From: Bradyrhizobium lablabi
GTDB taxonomy: Bacteria > Pseudomonadota > Alphaproteobacteria > Rhizobiales > Xanthobacteraceae
DNA length: 64,000 nt
Direction of reading: 5' to 3'
Assembly: GCF_018131005.1 (NCBI RefSeq)
Contig: NZ_JAFCJK010000014.1
Location: 32,518 to 96,517 of the forward strand
The notes under the pieces were generated by a model. The model was given only the letters and a program-made list of their open reading frames with translations. It did not search any database and was not told where the DNA came from. This document shows positions 57,479 through 64,000 of this stretch, in pieces. Position 1 is the first letter of the stretch. Every line of letters begins with the position of its first letter. Both the position numbers and the translations under genes were made by a program.

Positions 57479-58135
57479 ATGGCGAACACGACACTCACCA
57501 TCAGCAGCAAGAATTATTCGTCCTGGTCGCTGCGCGGCTGGCTGCTCGCCAGATTCTCCGGCCTCGAGTTCGAGGAGGTCATTACCGCGCCCGACGATCC
57601 CGCGGCCCGCGCCGAACTTTTGCTGCTGTCGTCCTCGATTCTGGTGCCATGCCTGCGCCATGAGAGCGCGACCGTCTGGGATACGCTGGCGATCGCGGAG
57701 TATCTCAACGAGATCATGCCGCAGGCCGGCCTCTTGCCGGAGGATCGCATCCAGCGGGCGCATTGCCGCTCGATCTCGGGCGAAATCCATTCCGGCTTCA
57801 CGACGCTGCGGGCCTCACTGCCGGTCAACCTGAAGGGGCATTTTCCCGGCTTCAAGATCTGGTCGCGCGCACAGGCCGACATCGATCGCGTCTGCACCAT
57901 CTGGCGCGAGTGCCTCGCCAAGTCGGGCGGGCCGTTCCTGTTCGGCGAGCGCCGCAACATGGCGGATGCGATGTACGCGCCCGTGGTCACCCGTTTCATG
58001 ACCTATGACGTGAAGCTCGAGCCTGCACTTGCGGCCTACGCCGACACCATCATGACGATGCCCGAGATGCAGGAATGGATCGAGGCCGCGAAGGCCGAGC
58101 CGGCCGACGTCGAGGAGCTCGAGGTCGAATATTAG
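57479..58135 (+). CDS. glutathione S-transferase family protein
   Basis: A soluble protein of 218 residues. The thioredoxin-like N-terminal domain (about 4-85) reads TLTISSKNYSSWSLRGWLLA, then VPCLRHESATVWDTLAIAEYLNE, with the Ser-rich SSWS loop at the site of glutathione activation. The all-helical C-terminal domain follows, with GPFLFGERRNMADAMYAPVVTRF. ATG 57479 has GAGGGA eight bases upstream. The substrate is not predictable. It lies divergent from phaZ. Confidence 0.92.
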   Translation: MANTTLTISSKNYSSWSLRGWLLARFSGLEFEEVITAPDDPAARAELLLLSSSILVPCLRHESATVWDTLAIAEYLNEIMPQAGLLPEDRIQRAHCRSISGEIHSGFTTLRASLPVNLKGHFPGFKIWSRAQADIDRVCTIWRECLAKSGGPFLFGERRNMADAMYAPVVTRFMTYDVKLEPALAAYADTIMTMPEMQEWIEAAKAEPADVEELEVEY

Positions 58136-58462
58136 GCAGCGTGTCGGGCCTACTGCGCGCTTCGCAGGCCCAAGCCGCGGGCAGGTCCTGCCCAAAGGAC
58201 GCGCCGCCGGCGACTGCCGCGGGCGCCGCATGGCCGGCGGACCCTTGCACCACGAAGACCGCAGACCGCAGATTTGGCCTGAGTTGCAGACGCTTCCTGC
58301 GCATCGAAGCAGGCGACCGGCCACGTCGCAGCCGTGCGGCGCGGCTGGCAAGGATTTCGCATGGTTGTTGTCAAGCTGTGAACGCGACGATGCGACGCTG
58401 CCGAAAATTTGGACGCTGAGCCGCGCCGCAATCTCGCGAAACGAGACCCGTGGAGGCTTCAG
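58136..58462. other. intergenic region before the cupin gene
   Basis: About 327 bp, very GC-rich, with no credible gene. Several GC-rich inverted repeats occur (for example around CCGCGGGCAGGTCCTGCCC at about 58175-58194). The right end carries the GGAGG ribosome site of the cupin gene. Confidence 0.5.
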
Positions 58463-58897
58463 ATGAATCAGCGCGCCGTCGTCAGCAAATTCTCCCACGT
58501 CAAACCCGGTGACACCGGGTTTAAGGAAGGAGGTCTGCGCGACTTCTTCCTGTATCGCGATCTCGGCATCGCCGACGCCACCGGCGGACAGGTGATCTGC
58601 CATCTGGTCAAGGCCAATCCCGACCTGCCGCCCGAGCAAGGCACCGGCTGGCACAAGCATCTCTGCGATTTCCAGATCGTCATCATGACCAAGGGCTGGG
58701 CCCGCTTCATGTATGAGGACAAGGAGACGCTGGTCGAGGCCGGCGACGTCGTGCACCAACGGCCGGGCATCACCCACTATCTGTTCGATTACTCGAAGGA
58801 CATGGAGTATCTCGAAATCGTCAGCCCGGCCGACTTCAAGACGGTCGATGTTGCGCCGGCGACCGACAAGGTACCGCCGGTCACGCCGTGGACCTGA
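58463..58897 (+). CDS. cupin domain protein
   Basis: A small soluble protein of 144 residues. The first cupin motif is visible as GTGWHKHLCDFQIVIMTKGWARF (with metal-binding His residues H82 and H84 and Q88) and the second as EAGDVVHQRPGITHYLF (with a later His). Such single-domain cupins bind a metal and can be dioxygenases, isomerases or simple sensors. It is monocistronic by its surroundings. ATG 58463 has GGAGG upstream. No function can be assigned. Confidence 0.87.
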   Translation: MNQRAVVSKFSHVKPGDTGFKEGGLRDFFLYRDLGIADATGGQVICHLVKANPDLPPEQGTGWHKHLCDFQIVIMTKGWARFMYEDKETLVEAGDVVHQRPGITHYLFDYSKDMEYLEIVSPADFKTVDVAPATDKVPPVTPWT

Positions 58898-59194
58898 TCA
58901 GCCATGTCGTCGGCGGAGGAATTAACCTTTGTCGTCGGCCGCTGGCTACGGCCGATCGTCGGCCTTCTGTATGTGGTGCGCCGCCTTGGGCTGATGACCA
59001 CATCTAGCCATGAACAACGGAGTACGGCGCTTCATCAGTGATTCGGACGCGTTTCGTTCCATCCGCGTTCCAAATCTTAAGGGCAGCCAAAGCCCGCGTC
59101 GCGTTTTGAGACAAAGCGCGGCGCGTCAATCATGATGTGGACCCACTGGGTGCCGGTGCAATCCAGATGCCGGCCTACTTAGGTGACGAGCGCC
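58898..59194. other. intergenic region with one doubtful short frame
   Basis: About 300 bp. A 45-codon frame at 58904-59041 on the + strand (starting MSSAEELTFVVGRW, with a hydrophobic PIVGLLYVV stretch) could encode a membrane peptide, but it has no clear ribosome site and is not recognised. Otherwise nothing is seen. Confidence 0.3.
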
Positions 59195-59419
59195 TCAGGC
59201 TACGCCTGGTTGTTTCTCGCGCGGCATACGCCAGCCGATGACATTGGCCTCGACGGCGCCTCCCGTTGTCTCATTGCGCCAGCGGCCATCGATAAACCGG
59301 CACGCGAACGGCAATTGATACGTCCCGCTATGATCCTCGCAAAGCACTTCCACGCACTGGTCGGGCGAAGGTGCACCATTGCCATCGAATTGCGCCAGCC
59401 GTTTTTCGCGCGTTGCCAT
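59195..59419 (-). CDS. conserved small hypothetical protein
   Basis: A soluble protein of 74 residues. It starts MATREKRLAQFDGNG and contains CVEVLCEDHSGTYQLPFACRF and DGRWRNETTGGAVEANVIGWR. Proteins of this pattern (CEDH-x-GTY-x-LPF and a terminal GWR) recur in Bradyrhizobium genomes with no known role. The start ATG 59419 has GGAG nine bases upstream; an earlier ATG at 59434 has none. It stands alone between gene-poor stretches, divergent from the following coiled-coil gene. Confidence 0.75.
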   Translation of the reverse strand: MATREKRLAQFDGNGAPSPDQCVEVLCEDHSGTYQLPFACRFIDGRWRNETTGGAVEANVIGWRMPREKQPGVA

Positions 59420-59597
59420 CTGATCTGTCTCCATCGCCAAGGGTCGAACCAAACAAGTTCCGAAGGCCCCCGCCCCACGTGAAGTTCCCCACAATGGCCG
59501 AAGAACAGCGCTTGAATGCGGTATCAGTGTGGTATCGGTGGCTTGTCTGGGACGTCATTTGCACAAAGCTGTGAATGCCGCGGCAGTTGGGGGTGTG

Positions 59598-59969
59598 ATG
59601 ATCGCTCGCTTTGCTCTTGTCGTATGCGTGCCGCTCGCGCTCGGCGTGTCGGGGAATGCCCTCGCGCAGGATGTTCCCGGCATCGAGATCTGCACCGTCG
59701 AAAAGACCATGGAGCGGCGCACCAGTTGCCTGCAAAGCAACGTCGATTTCCTGCAGAAGACGATCACGAAGCTTGCGACCGACAATCAGCAGAAGCTCGA
59801 TGCTGCGAACCGCCAGATCGAGGCATTGAAGAGCACGGTTGCAGGTTTGCAGAAGCTTGTTGCCGATCTGCAAACTGCGCAGACGAAGATGACGGAAGAT
59901 CTGAAGAGGAAAGCCGAGGCGCCGCCGGCGAAGGACGCAGCGCCCGCGGCGAAAGAGGGGACGAAGTAG
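59598..59969 (+). CDS. secreted coiled-coil hypothetical protein
   Basis: A protein of 123 residues with a signal peptide (about 1-24, ending ALAQD). The mature part has two cysteines (EICTVEKTMERRTSCLQSN) near its start, a long heptad-like region (about 45-100, DNQQKLDAANRQIEALKST, then VAGLQKLVADLQ) and a Lys/Ala/Pro-rich tail. It is likely a periplasmic coiled-coil protein stabilised by a disulfide. The frame extends further upstream, but ATG 59598 gives the signal peptide. No family is recognised. A repeat element follows its stop. Confidence 0.75.
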   Translation: MIARFALVVCVPLALGVSGNALAQDVPGIEICTVEKTMERRTSCLQSNVDFLQKTITKLATDNQQKLDAANRQIEALKSTVAGLQKLVADLQTAQTKMTEDLKRKAEAPPAKDAAPAAKEGTK

Positions 59970-59991
59970 CGCACCTGTCTCCCCATCATTT

Positions 59992-60134
59992 GAGAGCGAA
60001 GCGGTTGTCCGCCGTAGCCTCGGCGAAGGTGGAAGCAATTCATCGTCCCGCGTGCGAGGAGAGATGGATTGCTTCGTCGCTTCAGCGCAAATTGCTTCGC
60101 AATTTTGTCGCGAGCTCCTCGCAACGACGACGGA
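59992..60134. repeat. palindromic repeat (GCAATCCATT type), long form, inverted copy
   Basis: About 143 bp. Its reverse complement follows the element at 48211-48353 closely, including the GCGAGGAGCTC edge, the GCGCTGAAGCGACGAAGCAATCCATC core and the GGCTACGGCGGACA edge. It lies between the ends of two convergent genes. Confidence 0.85.
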
Positions 60135-60149
60135 GGGCGAAGCTTGCCT

Positions 60150-61253
60150 CTACGCCACCCGATACTTCTCCATCACGCCTCTGTCAGGCTCATAGCCTAG
60201 ACCCGCGCCCTGGGGCACCGCGACGTGGCCGCTGGCGTCGACGTCGATGTGGCCACCCCACAGGCAGGCGGGGCGCGTCATGAAGAACACCTCGATCAGG
60301 CCCTCATCGCGGATCGACATCAGATGCAGCGTTGCGAGGAAGCCGGGCCCGAAATAGGGCGAGTGCGGAATCACCTTGACGCCAATCTCGTCGGCGAGTG
60401 CCGCGACCCTCAGGAATTCGGTGATGCCGCCGACCTTGATCACCGAAGGCTGCGCGTGGCTGACGGCGCCCGCCTTCATCATCTGGCTGAACTGATGCAC
60501 CGTGCAGGCGTTCTCGCCGGCGGCGATGTCGAGCCCGCCTTGCTTGCGCACTTCGGCGAGTGTCGCAAAATCCTCCGGCGGCCATACAGGCTCCTCCAGG
60601 AACATCGGCGCTGCGGCCTTGCAGTCCTGCGCGAAGCGGATTGCGGTCGGCCCATCCATCGGGCAGTTCATGTCGACCATCAGCGGCACGCCGGAGCCGA
60701 TTGCCTCGCGCGCGGCCAACACGGCCGGAACCGTGGTCTCGTGCAGCTTGATTGCGGAGTAGCCAAGCTTGATCGCTCTGCCGCACTCGGCCGCGATGTG
60801 CTCGGGGCTGCCGATGCGCAACAGGCTCGCATAGGCCGGGATCAGCTTGCGTTTTGCGCCGCCGATCAATTGATGCAGCGGCACGCCTTTCACCTTGCCG
60901 GCGAGATCCCACAGCGCGATGTCGAGCGCGGATACCGCAAACATCGTGATGCCGTAGCGGCCGAACAGATGCAGATTGCGCTGGATCTGCTCCATCGCAG
61001 CGGGAATGCCGTCGGCATCGGGAACGTCGAGGCCGCGCGCCTGCGGCGCGACCATCTCGGTAACAGCCGTGCAACTCGTCTTTGGGCAGACATAGGCGAA
61101 AGCGTCGCCCCAGCCGGTCAGGCCCGCGTCGGTCGAGACTTCGACGACCACCATGTCGAGCGCCGAGATCGCCGAAGCGCCCTGGCGGAAGCTTGCAGGT
61201 CCCGCGTCATAGGGGATGCGAATGTGGTGGGCGCGGACATCGGTGATTTTCAT
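60150..61253 (-). CDS. mandelate racemase/muconate lactonizing enzyme family protein (enolase superfamily, K-x-H type)
   Basis: A 367-residue member of the enolase superfamily that abstracts a proton next to a carboxylate. The N-terminal capping domain (about 1-125) precedes a barrel with K169-x-H171 (IKLHE) on the second strand, metal ligands D194, E220 and E247, K273 (VIKVGG) and H297 (IPHSPY). The K-x-H form differs from the K-x-K found in TarD of the same window, so it acts on a different acid or sugar. The gene is just downstream of a branched-chain-type binding-protein gene on the same strand; the two could form a uptake-and-use pair. The substrate is unknown. Confidence 0.9.
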   Translation of the reverse strand: MKITDVRAHHIRIPYDAGPASFRQGASAISALDMVVVEVSTDAGLTGWGDAFAYVCPKTSCTAVTEMVAPQARGLDVPDADGIPAAMEQIQRNLHLFGRYGITMFAVSALDIALWDLAGKVKGVPLHQLIGGAKRKLIPAYASLLRIGSPEHIAAECGRAIKLGYSAIKLHETTVPAVLAAREAIGSGVPLMVDMNCPMDGPTAIRFAQDCKAAAPMFLEEPVWPPEDFATLAEVRKQGGLDIAAGENACTVHQFSQMMKAGAVSHAQPSVIKVGGITEFLRVAALADEIGVKVIPHSPYFGPGFLATLHLMSIRDEGLIEVFFMTRPACLWGGHIDVDASGHVAVPQGAGLGYEPDRGVMEKYRVA

Positions 61254-61384
61254 TGTTGTTGCCTTTCCGATTGTGATGGAATTTCAGCCATGGCTGGGCA
61301 TAGCCGTCCGAAGCACGGCGTCGCTTACGCGCGCCTGTGGCCGGTACATCCGCGTCTTCCCGCCACGACCAGGAAGGAACGTGG

Positions 61385-61436
61385 ATGCCCGGGACGCCTG
61401 GCGCGAAGACGCGCTTCGCGCTTCTGCCCCGGGCAT
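61385..61436. repeat. palindromic repeat (ATGCCCGGG type)
   Basis: ATGCCCGGG (61385-61393) and CCCGGGCAT (61428-61436) are perfect inverted arms. An inner perfect stem GCGCGAAG (61401-61408) with CTTCGCGC (61414-61421) gives a long double hairpin. It lies between the binding-protein gene and the enolase-superfamily gene and may end or attenuate transcription from the former. Confidence 0.75.
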
Positions 61437-61473
61437 GGCAAGTCAGGCGTCGGCAAACCGACTGAGCGAAGCC

Positions 61474-62721
61474 TTACGAGCTCTTCTCGCCACTCATGAT
61501 CGGGCCGAACCGGTCCCAGCTCTCGCCCTTGAAGCGCATCATCTGAAGCTGCTCGATCGGGGCGAAATCATCGGGCGCGGTCTTGACGCGCGTACCCGGC
61601 AGGTAGATGCCGATCTCGAAATTGAGGCTCGCGGCCTGCTTCATGACGTTCTCGCGGGTGAGATTGTCGCCGCATTGCCGCAGCACCTGCTCGAGCCCCT
61701 TGGCCACGCCATAGCCGAACACGGTCGCGGCATCGTCCTGATCGCCTTCGGGATACCATTTGGTCATGAAGGCGCGCCATTCATTCATGGCCGGATCGGT
61801 CTTCCACTCCGCATCCTTGGGATCCTTGAGATAGGCGGTGGAGAGGATGCCCTGGCTGTTGTCATAGCCGGCCGGCTTGATGACACCGCCGATCGAGCCC
61901 GACACGTTGGTGAGGAACTGCTCGGGATGCCAGTTCAGCTCGGCGATCTTCTTGATCGCCTGCGCCGCGAATTTGGGTGTCGCGATGTTGACGAAAATAT
62001 CAGGATTGGCGCCCTTGATCTGCACCACCTGCGAATCCACCGTAGGAGATGACGTCTCATAGGACGACTCGATGACGATCAGCTTGTTCGCCTGGTCGCC
62101 AAGACCGTCGTGCAGGCCGATCAGATAGTCCTTGCCGAAATCGTCGTTCTGATAGAGTACGCCGATCGTCTTGCCGGGATAATTCTGCAGGATGTACTTG
62201 GCGTAGATGCGCGCTTCGACCTGGTAGCTTGGCTGCCAGCCCATGGTCCACGGAAAGTTCTTCGGATCGTTCCACTTGGCCGCGCCGGTGGAGACGAAGA
62301 GCTGGGGCACTTTCTTGGTATTCATGTATTTCTGAATCGCCGTATTACCCGGAGTACCCAGCGGGTTGAAGATCAGGAGCACCTCGTCGCTTTCGACGAG
62401 CTTACGGGCCTGCTCGACCATCTTCGGCGGGCTGTAGGCGTCGTCGTAAGATACAAAATTGATCTTGCGGCCGTTGATGCCGCCTTCGGAATTGAGCTTG
62501 TTGAAATAGGCCGCTTCCGTCTTGCCGATCGTCGCGTAGGCGGACGCCGGCCCCGAATAGGGCATGATGTTGCCGACCTTGATCTCGGTGTCGGTCGCGC
62601 CCGGATCGTATTTCTTCTGCGCGTGAGCGGCGGTTGCAACGGCGATCGCGAGACATCCCGCAAGCGCGGCTGATTGGGCATAGCTCAAGAGTCGGTGATG
62701 CATCATTGTTCTCCCTGACAT
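61474..62721 (-). CDS. ABC transporter substrate-binding protein, branched-chain amino acid (LivK) type
   Basis: A periplasmic protein of 415 residues with a signal peptide (about 1-34, ending AHAQK). The mature start VGNIMPYSGPASAYATIGKTEAAYF is strikingly like that of the protein at 27771-28967, and the similarity continues (INGRKINFVSYDDAYSPPKMVEQARKLVESDEVL, later NVMKQAASLNFE). The two are paralogues. No permease or ATPase gene adjoins it. The downstream enolase-superfamily gene, 220 bp away on the same strand, hints at an organic acid as ligand; this is inference. Confidence 0.9.
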   Translation of the reverse strand: MSGRTMMHHRLLSYAQSAALAGCLAIAVATAAHAQKKYDPGATDTEIKVGNIMPYSGPASAYATIGKTEAAYFNKLNSEGGINGRKINFVSYDDAYSPPKMVEQARKLVESDEVLLIFNPLGTPGNTAIQKYMNTKKVPQLFVSTGAAKWNDPKNFPWTMGWQPSYQVEARIYAKYILQNYPGKTIGVLYQNDDFGKDYLIGLHDGLGDQANKLIVIESSYETSSPTVDSQVVQIKGANPDIFVNIATPKFAAQAIKKIAELNWHPEQFLTNVSGSIGGVIKPAGYDNSQGILSTAYLKDPKDAEWKTDPAMNEWRAFMTKWYPEGDQDDAATVFGYGVAKGLEQVLRQCGDNLTRENVMKQAASLNFEIGIYLPGTRVKTAPDDFAPIEQLQMMRFKGESWDRFGPIMSGEKSS

Positions 62722-62943
62722 GCTGGCCGTGGCTCATGCAGTCTTGATTGTCGGGCAGCTTGGTGAGCCGTCGGATCGATGCGTCGGCGAGTATGCACGA
62801 ATGCGACTATGTTACCAGCAACGCCTTTGCGATAATTTCCCGTGCAGCGGAACGGGCGGTTCCGACCGCGAACAGCAAGGACTGTCAAACCCCGCGTACG
62901 GCGGGCGCGCATGATGTGGCGCTTCGAAGGAGGGCCGTCGTCC

Positions 62944-63783
62944 ATGAACCCAGCCCAGAAGGCGCTCTGGTACATCGAAAGCCATCTCGGCGCGCCGCTG
63001 ACGCTCGACGAGATATCGGGCGTTGCCGGCGTCTCGCGCTTTCATCTGGTGCGGGCCTTTGCGGAGGCGACCGGGTTTTCGGTGATGCGCTACGTGCGGA
63101 TCCGCCGGCTCAGCGAAGCCGCGCGCGAACTCGCGGCCGGTGCGCCCGACATCCTGAGCCTCGCACTGGATGCGGACTATGGCTCCCACGAAGCATTCAC
63201 CCGCGCGTTCCGCGACCATTTCGGCGTCACGCCCGAGATGGTTCGCGCCACGACGTGCCTGAAGACCCTCAAGCTCCAGGAGCCGATCACCATGATCTCG
63301 ACAGCCCTCGATCACCTTGCGCCGCCGCGCATTGCGACCGGCAAGGCCTTCCTCGTCGCCGGCATTGGCGAACGCTACAATCATGGCAACGACAGCACTG
63401 CCGGCATTCCGAACCAATGGCAAAGCTTTCACCTGCAGTGTCCCAATATTCCGCGACGGGTCGGCAAGGTCTCTTATGGTGTCTGCTGCAACGGCGACGA
63501 CGCCGGCAATTTCGACTACATCGCCGGCGTCGAGGTCGATGACTTCTCCGACCTGCCGCGCGAATTCGCCCGCGTCCGGATTGCCGAGCAGACCTACGCC
63601 GTGTTCACCCACGCCGACCACATCTCGACCATCCGCCGCACCGTCAACACGATCTGGAATCGCTGGCTGCCGCAATCCGGCATGCAGGTCGCGGACGCGC
63701 CGAATTTCGAGCGCTATGACGAAAATTTCGATGGCTCGACCGGCAATGGCGGGCTCGAGATCTGGGTGCCGATCAAGCAATAG
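62944..63783 (+). CDS. AraC family regulator with GyrI-like effector-binding domain
   Basis: A regulator of 279 residues. The N-terminal 100 residues hold two helix-turn-helix units (LTLDEISGVAGVSRFHLVRAF, then ILSLALDADYGSHEAFTRAFRDHFGVTPEM), and the remainder (about 115-279) is a GyrI-like small-molecule-binding domain ending GGLEIWVPIKQ. This layout is that of Rob- and SbmC-related proteins and of many drug or antibiotic sensors. ATG 62944 has GGAGGG about nine bases upstream. It is divergent from the binding-protein gene across about 220 bp, but no target is clear. Confidence 0.92.
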   Translation: MNPAQKALWYIESHLGAPLTLDEISGVAGVSRFHLVRAFAEATGFSVMRYVRIRRLSEAARELAAGAPDILSLALDADYGSHEAFTRAFRDHFGVTPEMVRATTCLKTLKLQEPITMISTALDHLAPPRIATGKAFLVAGIGERYNHGNDSTAGIPNQWQSFHLQCPNIPRRVGKVSYGVCCNGDDAGNFDYIAGVEVDDFSDLPREFARVRIAEQTYAVFTHADHISTIRRTVNTIWNRWLPQSGMQVADAPNFERYDENFDGSTGNGGLEIWVPIKQ

Positions 63784-63829
63784 GGCGAGCGGCAGGGAGC
63801 GTTGTGTTGTCGCACCTCCGACCTCGATC

Positions 63830-64000
63830 ACTGATTTGCCCGACGCGGCAAGTCCTCGGGCGAGAAATATTCCGCTTCCGGATTGACCCAAATCAGCGGT
63901 TTAATCCGCCCGTCTCATCCGATTGAGGGGCGCTTCGCCATCGTCACGAGTGTTGGGTTGAGATGCGGTGGACGCTGCGGCACACGAGGCGAACGTGCCA
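63830..64000. repeat. possible Bradyrhizobium-type dispersed sequence at window end
   Basis: After the AraC gene, the sequence from about 63830 (TGATTTGCCCGACGCGGCAA, later AATCAGCGGTTTAATCCG and ATGCGGTGGACGC) resembles a family of long non-coding sequences that recur in Bradyrhizobium genomes. Only part is in the window. No gene is recognised here. The identification rests on memory of that family, not on a second copy in this window. Confidence 0.4.

Overview
The window reads as chromosome of a high-GC alphaproteobacterium, most likely Bradyrhizobium or a close relative. Three things point that way: a D-tartrate dehydratase whose catalytic residues fall at the same numbers as in the Bradyrhizobium japonicum enzyme, small lineage-typical proteins (DUF6894, DUF3297), and dispersed palindromic repeats of Bradyrhizobium type. 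No rRNA, tRNA, insertion sequence, phage or CRISPR array was recognised.

Region 1 (1-21326) is a large carbohydrate-storage and hexose-phosphate block. On the minus strand, glgE, treS-maltokinase, glgB, glgX and the start of treZ are tightly coupled. Together they encode the GlgE route (trehalose to maltose to maltose-1-phosphate to branched glucan) plus debranching and return to trehalose. malQ and a GH15 glucoamylase-like gene lie divergently. A second minus-strand operon (transaldolase-phosphoglucose isomerase fusion, short-type gnd, zwf, pgl, gluconokinase, HAD phosphatase) runs glucose-6-phosphate and gluconate through the pentose-phosphate pathway. Region 2 (21327-27531) is a 1.3 kb gene-poor leader with several hairpins, followed by the conserved trio prkA, yeaH-like DUF444 and spoVR.

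Region 3 (27771-33729) has an orphan branched-chain-type binding protein, convergent with an operon for a flavoprotein/ferredoxin oxidoreductase and both subunits of a 2-oxoacid:ferredoxin oxidoreductase. Region 4 (33975-41863) is a PQQ block: pqqA (26 codons), pqqB, C, D and E, an overlapping prolyl aminopeptidase and an EthD-like protein. On the other strand are a DUF6894 protein, a periplasmic sorbosone-dehydrogenase-type quinoprotein candidate and a dihaem cytochrome c.

Region 5 (41985-64000) is mixed: amidase, glutathione peroxidase with a DUF3297 partner, D-tartrate dehydratase, TonB siderophore receptor, malonyl-CoA decarboxylase, an AraC/MFS divergent pair, and an adenylate cyclase fused to a sulfatase-modifying-factor-like domain behind a 21-bp tandem repeat. 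It continues with a DUF4399 protein, two orphan periplasmic binding proteins, intracellular PHB depolymerase, glutathione S-transferase, a cupin, small hypotheticals, a second enolase-superfamily enzyme, a second branched-chain-type binding protein and an AraC/GyrI-like regulator. Palindromic repeats sit in many of the gaps.
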